NCBI RefSeq assembly: GCF_900573885.1
Contig: NZ_UPSE01000154.1
Coordinates: forward strand, 62,001 to 126,000
From: Pseudomonas viridiflava
GTDB lineage: Bacteria > Pseudomonadota > Gammaproteobacteria > Pseudomonadales > Pseudomonadaceae
Length of the DNA stretch: 64,000 nucleotides
Direction of reading: 5' to 3'
The position numbers and the translations under genes were made by a program. Under the pieces are notes generated by a model that worked only from the letters and a program-made list of their open reading frames with translations, was not told the DNA's origin and did not search any database. Shown here piece after piece: positions 9,267 through 19,040 of this stretch (the first letter of the stretch is position 1; each line of letters opens with the position of its first letter).

Positions 9267-10093
9267 AGGCGAACCTGCCCTTCATAAACCCGGACCGCAG
9301 GCCCGGTCATCATTACGGGGTGCCCAGCACCGGCCCATTCAATAAACAGGCGGCCGCCCGGCAGTTCGAGTTGCAGAGGCGAATCCATCCAGCCCTGGCT
9401 GATTGCGGCAACAGCGGCGGCGCAGGCACCGGTCCCGCAGGCCTGGGTTTCCCCGGCGCCGCGTTCCCAGACGCGCAGCTTGGCGTGCTGGCGATCGGTA
9501 ATTTCGAGGAAGCCCACGTTCACGCGCTGAGGAAAGCGCGGGTGATGTTCCAGCTTGGGGCCCAGGGTGTGCACCGGCGCATCGGCGACGCTGTCGACGC
9601 GCAGCACCGCGTGCGGATTGCCCATGGACACCGCCGCCAGCGTGACCGCTGTGCCGTCGACATCCACTTGATAATTGAGCGCCTGGCTCTCGGCCTGGAA
9701 TGGAATGCGGGCCGGTTCGAGAATCGGCGCGCCCATGTTGACGCTGATCTGGCCGTCGGAACGCACGTCCAGCTCAATGATGCCGCCGGAGGTTTCCACG
9801 CGAATCTGACGCTTCATGGTGAGGCGCTTGTCCAGCACAAAACGGGCGAAGCAGCGCGCGCCGTTGCCGCATTGCTCCACTTCCGAGCCGTCGGAGTTGA
9901 AGATGCGATAACGGAAATCGACATCAGGATTGCTCGGCGGCTCTACCAGCAATAGCTGATCAAAGCCCACGCCGGTGTGGCGATCGCCCCACTGTTTGGC
10001 GTGCTTTGGCTGGATGTGCGCGTGCTGGCTGACCAGGTCAAGAACCATGAAGTCATTGCCCAGGCCGTGCATTTTGGTGAATCGCAGCAGCAT
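9263..10093 (-). CDS. dapF: Diaminopimelate epimerase
   Basis: A 276-residue PLP-independent epimerase that converts LL- to meso-diaminopimelate, the precursor of both lysine and peptidoglycan crosslinks. The two catalytic cysteines are in the standard contexts [13 protein letters not shown] (near residue 73) and [10 protein letters not shown] (near 220). Start at [15 protein letters not shown] is the family's usual one. Only five bases separate it from lysA upstream, so the two steps from LL-DAP to lysine are co-expressed. Confidence 0.97.
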   Translation of the reverse strand: MLLRFTKMHGLGNDFMVLDLVSQHAHIQPKHAKQWGDRHTGVGFDQLLLVEPPSNPDVDFRYRIFNSDGSEVEQCGNGARCFARFVLDKRLTMKRQIRVETSGGIIELDVRSDGQISVNMGAPILEPARIPFQAESQALNYQVDVDGTAVTLAAVSMGNPHAVLRVDSVADAPVHTLGPKLEHHPRFPQRVNVGFLEITDRQHAKLRVWERGAGETQACGTGACAAAVAAISQGWMDSPLQLELPGGRLFIEWAGAGHPVMMTGPAVRVYEGQVRL

Positions 10094-10098
10094 GACCG

Positions 10099-11346
10099 TT
10101 ACTCCGGCAGCAGGCTTTCGCCAGCATAGAGTTCTTGCACGGTCTCGCGGCGACGCACTTCATAAGCCTGTTCGCCGTCGACCAGCACTTCGGCGCAACG
10201 GCCACGGGTGTTGTAGTTCGAGCTCATGGCAAAACCATAGGCGCCCGCCGAACACACCGCCAGCAAATCACCTTCTTCCAAAGCCAGTTCACGACCTTTG
10301 GCCAGGAAATCACCGGTCTCGCAAATCGGCCCGACGATGTCGTACTGGCGCGTGGCGCCTTCACGTGGCTGCACCGGCACAACGTCCATCCACGCCTGGT
10401 AAAGGGCGGGGCGAATCAGGTCGTTCATTGCCGCGTCGACGATGGCGAAGTCTTTGTGTTCAGTGTGCTTGAGGTATTCCACCTGAGTCAGCAACACGCC
10501 GCCGTTGGCGACAATGTAGCGGCCGGGTTCGAACACCAGCTTCAGGTCGCGGCCGGCGGTACGCTCGCGCACGGCCTTGATGTAGTCGCTGACCAGCGGC
10601 GGCGTTTCATCTTTGTAACGAACGCCAACGCCGCCACCGAGGTCGAGGTGGTGAATCTGGATGCCGCGCGCCGAAAGACGGTCGATTAACGCCAGCAGGC
10701 GGTCGAGCGCGTCGAGAAATGGCGGCAGGCTGGTCAGTTGCGAACCGATGTGGCAATCAACACCCAGGACGTTCAGGTTTGGCAGCTCATGGGCGCGGGC
10801 GTACACCGCCTCGGCATCGGCAATGGCGATACCGAATTTGTTTTCTTTGAGGCCAGTGGAAATGTACGGGTGGGTGCCGGCGTCCACGTCGGGGTTTACG
10901 CGCAGCGAAATCGGGGCGATCAGGTCTTGTTCGGCCGCCACCAGCTGCAAACGCTCCAGCTCGTCGATGGATTCCACGTTGAAACAGTGCACGCCCACTT
11001 CCAGGGCGCGACGCATGTCGTCGCGGCTTTTGCCCACGCCGGAAAACACGATCTTGCCCGGCTCGCCACCCGCGGCCAGTACACGCTCCAGCTCGCCGGA
11101 CGAAACGATATCGAACCCGGCGCCCAGACGGGCCAACAGGTTCAGAACAGCAAGATTGGAGTTGGCTTTGACGGCGTAGCAAACCAGATGCGCAACGCCT
11201 TGCAGGGCGTCGGCATAGGCGTTGAATTGCGCGCTGATGTGCGCGCGCGAGTAAACGTAGGTAGGTGTACCAAAACGCTCGGCGATGGCAGACAACGCCA
11301 CACCCTCCGCAAACAGTTCGCCTGTGCGGTAATTGAAGGCGTGCAT
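10099..11346 (-). CDS. lysA: Diaminopimelate decarboxylase
   Basis: A 415-residue fold-type III PLP enzyme making lysine from meso-DAP. The PLP lysine is in CYAVKANSN near residue 61, the phosphate-binding glycine loop in LDLGGGVGV near 235, and the inter-subunit Cys in GPICETGDF near 345. GAGG precedes the ATG. It lies nine bases after the lipoprotein gene lptM and just before dapF, a conserved operon in Pseudomonas. Confidence 0.97.
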   Translation of the reverse strand: MHAFNYRTGELFAEGVALSAIAERFGTPTYVYSRAHISAQFNAYADALQGVAHLVCYAVKANSNLAVLNLLARLGAGFDIVSSGELERVLAAGGEPGKIVFSGVGKSRDDMRRALEVGVHCFNVESIDELERLQLVAAEQDLIAPISLRVNPDVDAGTHPYISTGLKENKFGIAIADAEAVYARAHELPNLNVLGVDCHIGSQLTSLPPFLDALDRLLALIDRLSARGIQIHHLDLGGGVGVRYKDETPPLVSDYIKAVRERTAGRDLKLVFEPGRYIVANGGVLLTQVEYLKHTEHKDFAIVDAAMNDLIRPALYQAWMDVVPVQPREGATRQYDIVGPICETGDFLAKGRELALEEGDLLAVCSAGAYGFAMSSNYNTRGRCAEVLVDGEQAYEVRRRETVQELYAGESLLPE

Positions 11347-11355
11347 ACCGCCTCC

Positions 11356-11481
11356 TTAATGGGTGTGTTCAGCGGAAGGTTGGTCTTCGCCTGGCAGATA
11401 CAGCGGGCCTTTCTGGCCACAGCCGGTAAGCAGAGAAGAAATGGCGACGAGCGCGATAAGGGCAGTCAGTAGCCGCTTCAT
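11356..11481 (-). CDS. lptM: Small outer-membrane lipoprotein LptM
   Basis: A 41-residue lipoprotein too short for most gene finders. The signal peptide ends in the lipobox LLTGC with the acylated Cys at residue 21, followed by the conserved GQKGPLYLP motif. In E. coli LptM (YifL) binds the LptD/LptE lipopolysaccharide translocon and helps LptD form its disulphides. The gene precedes lysA by nine bases, as the lppL lipoprotein gene does in P. aeruginosa. Confidence 0.9.
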   Translation of the reverse strand: MKRLLTALIALVAISSLLTGCGQKGPLYLPGEDQPSAEHTH

Positions 11482-11640
11482 GGCGGATTCCTTGTAAAAG
11501 CAGTGATTGGGCCGGAGTATACCGGCCGCCCGGCGCCTTGCCTATGCGCCGGGCGATAGACCGGAGCTCCCATGTAGCGGGCGCTGGCGCTATCGTCAGG
11601 GCTTGTACAGGCGCACCTTGGGCCTCCAGCAGGAGCTTCG

Positions 11641-12678
11641 ATGCACACAGCCACACCGCTTGCCGGATCGGTCTCGGTCGCCTATTTACAGGGGCTGCTG
11701 GACTATCTGGAACGCCAGGGTATTGCCACCCAGGCGCTGCTCGAGCCGCTGCAACTGAGCCCTGAATTGCTGACGCAAAGAGACCAGCGGGTGGCCGCCT
11801 CCGTGTACCTGGAGGTGATGGCCCAAGGGGTGGCGTTGACCGGCGACGAGCACTTCGGTCTGCACCTGGGCGAAGCGGTTCGGCCTGGCTATTACGGCGT
11901 GCTGGGTTACCTGCTGATGAGCTGCGCGACGCTGGGCGATGCGCTGCACCGCCAGGCTCGTTACGCCACGTTGGTCGGCAGTCTCGGGCGTGTCGACCTC
12001 GCCGATGAGCCCCCGCGCCCAGGCCTGGAACCGCAAGTGGCGCATAGCTGGCAGCCGCTGTTGCCGCAACAGCAGCGCCACTTGTGTGAGGAAACGCTGG
12101 CCGGCTGGACCACGTTTGGCCACTGGATCAGTGGTCTGGATATCCCGCCGACCGAGGTGCGTTTTCAACATGCGGCGCCGGCAGACACCCGCGAATATCA
12201 GCGTCTGTTTCGCTGCCCGGTCCTGTTCGCTCAAGCGGATAACGCCCTGGTTTTCCCCAAACGTCTGCTGCAAGCGCCGCTCGGCCAGGCCGATGCTCAG
12301 GTTCGGCAGATGCTCGACGGTTACGCCGACCGCCTGCTCGCCGAGCTGCGCCAGGACCAGCACGTGCTTGATCGCGCGCGTCTGGAGCTGGCCGGTCAAC
12401 TCGCCGAAGGCGGGCCTGACCTTGAGCGGCTGGCGCAAGCTTTGCGGCTTAGTCCGCGTACCTTGCAGCGCCGTTTGCGTGAGTCCGGGTTATCATTCAG
12501 CCAACTTGTCGACGAAACCCGCCAGCAGTTGGTGCTCAGTTACCTACGCGATCCGGCGCTTGAGCTGGCCGACATCGCATTTTTTGTTGGCTTTAGCGAG
12601 GCCGGTTCCCTGGCTCGTGCGTTTCGCCGCTGGACCGGACAAAGTCCCGCCGAGTACCGACGCACGCATGCCGGTTGA
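11641..12678 (+). CDS. AraC-family regulator with arabinose-binding-like domain
   Basis: A 345-residue transcription factor. The N-terminal part (about 10-200) matches the Arabinose_bd-type sensor domain, with the typical GYYGVLGYLLMSCATLGDAL block near residue 80. The C-terminal 100 residues carry two helix-turn-helix motifs (LERLAQALRLSPRTLQRRL and ELADIAFFVGFSEAGSLARA). AGGAG lies upstream of the ATG. Members of this type (OruR, ArgR-like, CdhR-like) control catabolic genes; no target is adjacent, so the effector is unknown. It separates lptM from cyaY, which are direct neighbours in P. aeruginosa. Confidence 0.88.
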   Translation: MHTATPLAGSVSVAYLQGLLDYLERQGIATQALLEPLQLSPELLTQRDQRVAASVYLEVMAQGVALTGDEHFGLHLGEAVRPGYYGVLGYLLMSCATLGDALHRQARYATLVGSLGRVDLADEPPRPGLEPQVAHSWQPLLPQQQRHLCEETLAGWTTFGHWISGLDIPPTEVRFQHAAPADTREYQRLFRCPVLFAQADNALVFPKRLLQAPLGQADAQVRQMLDGYADRLLAELRQDQHVLDRARLELAGQLAEGGPDLERLAQALRLSPRTLQRRLRESGLSFSQLVDETRQQLVLSYLRDPALELADIAFFVGFSEAGSLARAFRRWTGQSPAEYRRTHAG

Positions 12679-12742
12679 TATCCATAATTTGCCGCAACGC
12701 ACACCGTGCCGTTGCCCCGATTTTTTGCCTGAGGTGCCCGTA

Positions 12743-13075
12743 ATGAGTTTGACCGAAGCGCGTTTTCACGATCTGGTGGATGCCACCCAGGAGTCGGTGG
12801 AAGACATTTTCGATGACAGCGGCCTGGACCTCGATCTGGAAAATTCCGCGGGCATTCTTACCGTGCGGTTCGCCAATGGCACGCAGCTGATCCTCAGCCG
12901 TCAGGTGCCTATTCGCCAACTCTGGCTGGCGGCTCGCTCCGGCGGTTTTCATTTCGATTACGACGCCGCAACCGAGCGCTGGATCTGCGACACCAGCGAC
13001 GAACTGCTCGGTGAAATGCTGGCGCGCATCACCCTTGAACAAGCCGGCGAAGCGATCGAGTTCGATGAGCTCTGA
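12743..13075 (+). CDS. cyaY: Frataxin homologue CyaY
   Basis: A 110-residue frataxin that binds iron and modulates iron-sulphur cluster assembly by IscS. The acidic first helix (ESVEDIFDDSGLDLDLE) and the beta-sheet segment LWLAARSGGFHFDY with the invariant Trp-x-Ala-x-x-x-Gly-Gly pattern are present. TGAGGT precedes the ATG. The distinct start of the downstream DUF1289 gene overlaps its end by 11 bases. Confidence 0.95.
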   Translation: MSLTEARFHDLVDATQESVEDIFDDSGLDLDLENSAGILTVRFANGTQLILSRQVPIRQLWLAARSGGFHFDYDAATERWICDTSDELLGEMLARITLEQAGEAIEFDEL

Positions 13076-13298
13076 CGTGAACGCACCGCAGATTTTTCAG
13101 CCGCAGGCGCAAGACCCGGATGTGGTGCTGTCTCCCTGCCGCCGCGAATGCTGCCTGGACGACGATGACGTGTGCCTGGGCTGCGGTCGTTTACTCGCCG
13201 AAATTCGCGAGTGGAAAGCGGCCGACAGCCCGCGCCGTCGAGAAATAATCGAGCTGGCCCAAGCGCGCGTGAAGCCGTCGCCATTCCGGCAGTCTTGA
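13065..13298 (+). CDS. DUF1289 Cys-rich small protein
   Basis: A 77-residue protein of the DUF1289 family. Its hallmark is the cysteine cluster SPCRRECCLDDDDVCLGCGR at about residues 22-41, followed by a helical tail (EIREWKAADSPRRREIIE). The cysteines suggest metal or cluster binding, but function is not established. It overlaps the 3' end of cyaY by 11 bases in another frame, so the two are translationally linked. Confidence 0.85.
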   Translation: MSSDVNAPQIFQPQAQDPDVVLSPCRRECCLDDDDVCLGCGRLLAEIREWKAADSPRRREIIELAQARVKPSPFRQS

Positions 13299-13356
13299 CC
13301 TGGCAGTCATGTCTTGTGCTACGGTCGGCATCAGCCTCACCCAATGAGGCGCCTGC

Positions 13357-13385
13357 AAACCCCGGCTTCGGTCGGGGTTTTTGTT
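13357..13385 (+). terminator. Terminator after cyaY-DUF1289
   Basis: AAACCCCG, an eight-base loop, then CGGGGTTT and a T-rich stretch, 58 bases after the DUF1289 stop. Confidence 0.75.
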
Positions 13386-13481
13386 TAATTGCCGCCTGGA
13401 ATTCTGCCGCCGCGCTCAAGCTGGCTGCGACGTTCCGCTGGCTTCCAGCGTCTGGCCGCCACTGACTATGAGTACTGCGTT

Positions 13482-13886
13482 ATGACTGCTCCTGCCATCA
13501 CCATCACCCGTCTGGACTTGCAACGCCTCGAGCGCCTGCTTGAAGGTCTCGACGATTTCGGCCCAGGCGCCCAGGCCCTCGAAGAGGAGCTGGCGCGCGC
13601 CAATGTGGTGGGCCATGACGAAGTGCCGGCCGGCGTGGTGACCATGAACTCGCGCGTGGTGTGCCGGGAAGAAAGCAGCGGCAAGGAATACCACCTGACG
13701 CTGGTGTACCCGAACGAGGCGGGCGGCGAGGGCACGGTGTCGGTTCTGGCGCCCGTAGGCAGCGCGCTGTTGGGGTTGTCGGTTGGCCAACACATCGACT
13801 GGCCAACGCCTGCCGGAAAGCTGATTCAGCTGACGCTGCTGGCAGTCGAGTACCAGCCAGAAGCGGCGGGTGCCTATAGCCAGTAA
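13482..13886 (+). CDS. rnk: Nucleoside diphosphate kinase regulator Rnk
   Basis: A 134-residue GreA/B-related protein with a short N-terminal coiled coil and a C-terminal FKBP-like domain (VSVLAPVGSALLGLSVGQHIDW). In E. coli Rnk binds RNA polymerase through the secondary channel region, and in P. aeruginosa it affects Ndk levels and alginate. The start has no clear Shine-Dalgarno sequence. Order cyaY-rnk is conserved in Pseudomonas. Confidence 0.92.
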   Translation: MTAPAITITRLDLQRLERLLEGLDDFGPGAQALEEELARANVVGHDEVPAGVVTMNSRVVCREESSGKEYHLTLVYPNEAGGEGTVSVLAPVGSALLGLSVGQHIDWPTPAGKLIQLTLLAVEYQPEAAGAYSQ

Positions 13887-13936
13887 TCGCCAGGCGCTTT
13901 TAGAGTAGGCGTTCATTCAGTGGCAAGGAGGCCGAG

Positions 13937-14737
13937 ATGCCCAGCCTACCGATGTACTTCCCGCCTGCGTTTTCCCTGCCTCAAGCGTTGCTCTGCGCCC
14001 AATTGGTGAACTGCGCTTATCAGCAGTACGACCAGTGGATGGCGCAGAAGCAGCCGCGAAAGCCCGAAGATTTCCGCTGGCAGATGCCGGAAATGCCTGG
14101 CTGGCAGTTCTCGTCCCCAGTGTGGAGCGTGCTCAGCGAGCTGCATTTCCTTAACGAATCCGAACCCTTCGGCTTTGCTGCGCGCGACCCTAAAGGTGCG
14201 GTGTATCTGGTGTTTCGCGGCACCGACACCGTGCAAGACTGGTTTGACGATCTGGATGTGCCACAGCGCAGCTACCCGTGGCAGAAAGATGTGGGGCTTG
14301 TGCACGACGGCTTCCTGAAGCTCTACACCTCGCTGCGCGATCTCGCCTTGCAAGCGCTTGACGACATGCGCCCGGAAGGTCCGCTGTGGGTGTGCGGCCA
14401 TAGTCTGGGCAGCAGTTTATCCACGCTGGCGGTGCCGGACATGCGCGAGCGCTGGCCCGGCCTCGCGCTGCAACACTACAACTTTGCCAGCCCGCGCCTG
14501 GCTTCGCCCTCGTTCGCCGCTTACTACAACGGACTGAACGTGCCTACTTTTCGGGTCGTCAACGACAGCGATCTGGTGCCCGAGGTGCCGCCGGGTGTCA
14601 GCGGGGCGTGGTTGTACCAGCATGTCGGCCAGGCGATCACGTTTACCGCCAGCTACGCCAGCGTGCCTGGCGACCACAGCCTGGCGGACTGTTACCTGTA
14701 TGCGTTAAATAATCCGCAGACGCCGATGAAGACGTAA
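13937..14737 (+). CDS. Class 3-type lipase family protein
   Basis: A 266-residue alpha/beta-hydrolase of the Lipase_3 type. The nucleophile elbow GHSLGSS is at about residues 154-160, and likely triad partners are the Asp in VNDSDLVPEVP (near 212) and the His in PGDHSLADCY (near 250). No signal peptide is seen, so it probably acts in the cytosol. AAGGAGG precedes the ATG. A REP palindrome separates it from the convergent cyaA gene. Substrate unknown. Confidence 0.85.
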   Translation: MPSLPMYFPPAFSLPQALLCAQLVNCAYQQYDQWMAQKQPRKPEDFRWQMPEMPGWQFSSPVWSVLSELHFLNESEPFGFAARDPKGAVYLVFRGTDTVQDWFDDLDVPQRSYPWQKDVGLVHDGFLKLYTSLRDLALQALDDMRPEGPLWVCGHSLGSSLSTLAVPDMRERWPGLALQHYNFASPRLASPSFAAYYNGLNVPTFRVVNDSDLVPEVPPGVSGAWLYQHVGQAITFTASYASVPGDHSLADCYLYALNNPQTPMKT

Positions 14738-14778
14738 GCCGAACAGGTTCGGATTACTCACATGCGCTGCATCGCACG

Positions 14779-14822
14779 TTTCCCGTGGGAGCGGCTTTAG
14801 CCGCGATAGGTCCCACGGGAAA
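14779..14822. repeat. REP palindrome between lipase and cyaA
   Basis: TTTCCCGTGGGA (14779-14790) and TCCCACGGGAAA (14811-14822) are perfect inverted repeats flanking the REP core GAGCGGCTTTAGCCGCGA. It lies between two convergent genes, the usual place for Pseudomonas REPs, and may act as a bidirectional transcription barrier. Confidence 0.8.
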
Positions 14823-14827
14823 GCACG

Positions 14828-17674
14828 TTATGCACGTTGCAGCGCACTGTTCAGCGCAGCCTCAAGACGGGTTTTATAGCGCAGGTAATGAATGGTCTGC
14901 GTTTGCCCCTCGCCGAGCACACGCGACAAGTCCAGGTCGGTGATGTAACACGGGTAGCGCTCCTGGCCGCTACGTTGCGAAAGAATGTGGCGTGCCACGG
15001 CGCTGAACAGCTCGTTGCCGTATTCCAGCTCGGAGAATTCGCGATGGTTACAAAACAGCGTCACGTGAACGCGGCCTTGTTCGGCGGGTTCGACAATCGC
15101 CTGAACGTCGTAGAACGGATGGCTGACTGCCGATTGCGGCGCCGCGCGGCGCTCCAGAAACTGCGCCCGTGACGGCGCAGGCGGCAGTACTTCGTAATAC
15201 AGAATTTCCAGGTTCTCAGCCTGCGCAGGGTCGCTCTCCAGCGGCAATTGCGCGTTGCGTCGGTAGAGCACCGATTGCATAAAACGCTGCAGTGGCGTGA
15301 GCAGACTTTGTTCGTCCCGAAACGGCAGCCGCTGACGCCAAAGCGCGTTGCGCTCATCCAGCACGGTCAGTTCGGCGATCTCTTCGTGCAGCCGGTAGAA
15401 CACCTGAATGCAGTCGGGCCGGCCGAGCGGCAGGATCAGCGCCAGGTCTTCGCCTTCCAGCGCGTGGCGGTCCAGATGCAGCGGACTGTAGCTATTGAGT
15501 TCGCCACCCAGTTGCTCCAGCAATGCCGGCAGGTTGTTCAGCGCTACGTGGTCGACATGGCCGGGCGTTAGCTGCAGCACATGGTATTGCTGCTGAATCT
15601 GCACCAGATAACGTTGGCCGCGTTCGCCCACGAAGTGCGAAAGAATGTCGCGGAACAGTTCCTCAACACGCTCGGCGATCGCCTGGGCGCGGTTGCGACA
15701 GAAGCAGCGCACTTTCAGCACGGGTAGCGCACCGCCGGGCGGCAGGCTGTTGAGAAAGTCGCGTAAGCAGTCGAGCAGCGCGTGGGGGCCGTCGTAACGG
15801 CTGACCGACAACTCGTTCCAGCTGTTCAGGCTGACCTGGTCCAGAGTCAGTACCAGGTTTTCGCGCACGCCTGAATAGCCCAGGGAATCGGTGCGGCCGG
15901 TGGTCATGTGCACGTTGAGCTGGCTGTGCTGCTTGAGCGGGTCGATGCCGACGTTAACCAGCAGCAACACTTCGCTCGGTGCGCTGCTCTGCAGCAGGGC
16001 GTCCTCGCTAACCGGTGGCAGCGGTAATGGCACGGCTTGCTGCAGACTGGAGAGCAGATTGGCCAGCTCGAATTCGGTCAGATCGCTGTCGCCGGGGTGC
16101 AGGGCGATGCGCGTGCTGCTGTCGATCACACCGTTGCGGTGACACCAGGCCAGCAATTCAATCAGTTCCCGCGCCCGTTTCAGCGGGGCGAAGTCTCGCC
16201 ACTCCTGTCCGTTGAGGCTGCCGTTGAACAGCGCCCACTGACTGTCGTCGCTGCTGTCGCTGTTGAACACCAGGGTCAGGTTGTCTTCGGCGAGGTCCGG
16301 GGCGATGCCGGGGTTTATAAATTCGATCTTGCCGGCCTTGCGCTCGAAGGCGGCGTACAGACGCCGGCCCAACACGCCAAGGTCGCGACTGTTCAGCGAG
16401 CTGGCGACTTGCTGGGTGCGTGCGAACTGCGACAGAAAGCGGTAGCTGTAGGTCAGCTCGTTGACCAGCACCCGGCGCTCGGCGCTGACCTGACGCACCT
16501 TCCATTGGCTGCGGCTGTCGAGCATTGCCAGCTGCCGCTGCTGCCACCCCCAGCCGGCTGTGAGTTTTTCCAGCAACAGCCGTTGCCAGCTTTTGCGCCG
16601 GTTGCGCGGCGGGTTGCTGATTTTCTTGTTGACCTTGAGGTACAGGCAGCGGCGGATCAGCTCCAGCCGCTCGGTTTCGCCGCGGCCGCTGAGGTACTCC
16701 TCAAGACGGCGGTAGACGACGACGTAAGGATCCAGTTCGTCCAGATCGAGCTGGTTGCTGAACACGGCTTGCTTGAATCGCAGGCTCAGGCATTCAACCT
16801 TCGGGTGCTCGCTGGCGTATACCTCGGTGAGCAGCAATTTCAGCGCGGATTTGTAGGGCGACTCGATGCCCTTGAACAGCTGCCACATGCCGGCCCCGAT
16901 AAACTCGCCAGGCGGAATGGTCGCCAGGTGACCAAGGTCGAGTACTTCGTCGGCGCGGATAAACCGTTTGCTGAGCAACTGATGAGTGTATTCGGCATAG
17001 CGTTTTTCTTCGTATACCGGCACCAGCCACCACAATGGCGTGCGGCCCGCCAGCCAGATGGCGGTGCGGTAGAACTCATCGAGCAGCAAATAATGTTGGG
17101 TGGTGCCGCAGTCATCTGACGTCAGCTGCGCTTCGCGGTCGCCCACGGTGAAGCGTGCGGGGTCGATCAGAAAGAAGTGCGCTTCGGCCCCCTGGGTTGC
17201 CGCCCACGCTTCGAGCAGCGTGCATTTGCGCGTCAGCTCCTGCACGTCCTGCGCGCTCAGATTGGGCGCGTGGCATACCCACACGTCCATGTCGCTCTGC
17301 TCCGCCTGCGCTACGGTGCCCAGGCTGCCCATCAGATACAGACCGTGAATCGGCAGCGGCGGGTTACCGCGCCGCGCCTTATAAACGAAGGAGCGGGTCA
17401 GGCGCTGGGCTTCGCTCAGCAATTCATCGTCGGGTTCATAGCCGGACACGCCAGCGGGCGTTTGGCTGGATACGTAGCCGGGAAGCAGCGGGTGGTTAAC
17501 ATGAAACAGCAACGGCAGCAGCTTGAGCACCAGTTGCTGGCGCGTCGACAGCCCTTGCATGGCGCGGTCCAGGCGACCGCTATTGACCTTGAGAAAGCGC
17601 GCGCGCAGCTGCGTCAGCACCTTGCGGTCGATACCCTCGTCGATGTCGGGACGAATTTCCTGGGTGCGCGTCAT
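14828..17674 (-). CDS. cyaA: Class I adenylate cyclase
   Basis: A 948-residue cyclase making cAMP for Vfr/CRP. The N-terminal nucleotidyltransferase-like catalytic domain carries LYLMGSLGTVAQAEQSDMDVW near residues 112-132 (Gly-Ser motif and paired Asp). The rest is the long class I regulatory region. Length matches the P. aeruginosa CyaA (about 950). It is a single gene on the minus strand, with the upstream region shared with the TIGR02647 gene. Confidence 0.95.
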   Translation of the reverse strand: MTRTQEIRPDIDEGIDRKVLTQLRARFLKVNSGRLDRAMQGLSTRQQLVLKLLPLLFHVNHPLLPGYVSSQTPAGVSGYEPDDELLSEAQRLTRSFVYKARRGNPPLPIHGLYLMGSLGTVAQAEQSDMDVWVCHAPNLSAQDVQELTRKCTLLEAWAATQGAEAHFFLIDPARFTVGDREAQLTSDDCGTTQHYLLLDEFYRTAIWLAGRTPLWWLVPVYEEKRYAEYTHQLLSKRFIRADEVLDLGHLATIPPGEFIGAGMWQLFKGIESPYKSALKLLLTEVYASEHPKVECLSLRFKQAVFSNQLDLDELDPYVVVYRRLEEYLSGRGETERLELIRRCLYLKVNKKISNPPRNRRKSWQRLLLEKLTAGWGWQQRQLAMLDSRSQWKVRQVSAERRVLVNELTYSYRFLSQFARTQQVASSLNSRDLGVLGRRLYAAFERKAGKIEFINPGIAPDLAEDNLTLVFNSDSSDDSQWALFNGSLNGQEWRDFAPLKRARELIELLAWCHRNGVIDSSTRIALHPGDSDLTEFELANLLSSLQQAVPLPLPPVSEDALLQSSAPSEVLLLVNVGIDPLKQHSQLNVHMTTGRTDSLGYSGVRENLVLTLDQVSLNSWNELSVSRYDGPHALLDCLRDFLNSLPPGGALPVLKVRCFCRNRAQAIAERVEELFRDILSHFVGERGQRYLVQIQQQYHVLQLTPGHVDHVALNNLPALLEQLGGELNSYSPLHLDRHALEGEDLALILPLGRPDCIQVFYRLHEEIAELTVLDERNALWRQRLPFRDEQSLLTPLQRFMQSVLYRRNAQLPLESDPAQAENLEILYYEVLPPAPSRAQFLERRAAPQSAVSHPFYDVQAIVEPAEQGRVHVTLFCNHREFSELEYGNELFSAVARHILSQRSGQERYPCYITDLDLSRVLGEGQTQTIHYLRYKTRLEAALNSALQRA

Positions 17675-17808
17675 AGCTAACTCTTGCCGGTTGGTGGGGC
17701 TAGATTAGCAGCCGCGAAACGCCGGGGGCAGTGGGCTGGAGGTGAATTGATAAAGCCTGGCAACGCAGGCAAAAACAGTCGAAGCCGTCTTTGCCTGCGT
17801 CAGGGCGG

Positions 17809-18054
17809 TCAAGCCGCTTCTTCAACCGTGAGAATGGTCAGGAGGTCCTGGGCATGTTGCGCGGCGTCCAGCCCGAGACTGGTCAGATAGCCGCCGTCGG
17901 GCAGCGTCACCAGGCCTTTTTCGTGCAGGCGCTGGGTGGCGGCGATGGCCGTAGGCGAGGCGATATGGTGAACCTTGAGGCCTTCCTTGGTGTTGGAGAG
18001 GTTGTACAGGGCAAGAATTTCCAGCTCAGCAATCAGTTCGGGGGTAAATGACAT
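17809..18054 (-). CDS. TIGR02647 family small DNA-binding-like protein
   Basis: An 81-residue protein of the TIGR02647 family, common in gamma-proteobacteria. The sequence reads as a winged helix (PTAIAATQRLHEKGLVTLPDGGYLT): recognition helix then a beta-wing. GGAG sits upstream of the ATG at 18054, which is preferred over 18084. No function is known. Confidence 0.82.
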   Translation of the reverse strand: MSFTPELIAELEILALYNLSNTKEGLKVHHIASPTAIAATQRLHEKGLVTLPDGGYLTSLGLDAAQHAQDLLTILTVEEAA

Positions 18055-18154
18055 GTTTGCTCCAGATTTCTTGTAGTGCGCCAACGCTCGATGTTGAGCC
18101 GGTGGCGACGTGGGACCCCAAAAGCGGGCAGGGGGTTTGGGTGGGTGCTGCCGC

Positions 18155-18934
18155 TTACTTCGCGGCGTTCTGTTTGTTCCTCCAGGTGTCGATGATTGAT
18201 TGATAGCGGCCGTCGCTTTCGATTAAACGCATGCCTTGATCGAAACGTTTGAGCAGTGATTCGGCTTCTGGATGGTGACGGGAAAAGGATAGATAAAGAT
18301 CGGGGCGGTGCACGGTCATCACCGGGATAAATTGCCCACGCAGTTCCGGTCGTTCCTCGAATAGCTGCAATGCGGTGCCGCGAAACGCCAGCATGTAATC
18401 GACGCGCGAGCGTTGCAACATCAAAAAACCATTCAGGTCTTTGCGCACCATGATGCGCTTGAGGCGGGTGTCGTTGTCGAAGTCGGCGCCGTACTCATAG
18501 CCATTGGTGACGGCGACCGTTTTGCCTACCAGTTGATCGAGGCTGTTCAACGCTTTGGCATTGTCGTTGCGTGCCCACAGCAAGATGGACTCGCTGAACA
18601 GCGGATGCGCGGGCAACTGGTATTCCTGAGCAATCTGAGGATTGGGCGACGTATTGAAACAGGCGGCGATTTGCCCACGCAGCGCCAGTTGCATGCAGCG
18701 TGAGTACGGGAAGGAAATGAGCTCTATATCGGTGCCGGTGGCAGCGAACGCCGCTTTGACGATATCCACCGACATGCCGGTAATTTCGCCGTCGCGAAGG
18801 GCGGTGTAGGGATACCAGTCATCTTCGGCGCCAATCTGGATGGCCTCGGCGTGAACCCGAGAAACGCCCAGCACGGCTACCAGCAGAGCCGCGCACAAGC
18901 TGGTCCAATTGCTGATAGAGACGCGATGGGTCAT
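18155..18934 (-). CDS. Periplasmic substrate-binding protein, SBP_bac_3 type
   Basis: A 259-residue protein with a cleavable signal peptide (ending ...VSRVHA) and a bacterial extracellular solute-binding domain of family 3 (EDDWYPYTALRDGEITGMSVDIV, then PYSRCMQLALRGQIAACF). No permease or ATPase is adjacent, so it is an orphan; stand-alone members of this group often feed signals or unidentified amino-acid transporters. The start at 18934 gives a normal signal peptide, whereas 18976 would add 14 residues. Confidence 0.8.
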   Translation of the reverse strand: MTHRVSISNWTSLCAALLVAVLGVSRVHAEAIQIGAEDDWYPYTALRDGEITGMSVDIVKAAFAATGTDIELISFPYSRCMQLALRGQIAACFNTSPNPQIAQEYQLPAHPLFSESILLWARNDNAKALNSLDQLVGKTVAVTNGYEYGADFDNDTRLKRIMVRKDLNGFLMLQRSRVDYMLAFRGTALQLFEERPELRGQFIPVMTVHRPDLYLSFSRHHPEAESLLKRFDQGMRLIESDGRYQSIIDTWRNKQNAAK

Positions 18935-19040
18935 CGGTGCAGGCTCGGAGGCCGCCCGGATATCGGGCGGTGCCATGGCAGGATGCTACTAGTGCGAGGC
19001 TAATCCGCTGAGCTGAATCAAAGCAATACCTTCTTAGGTA

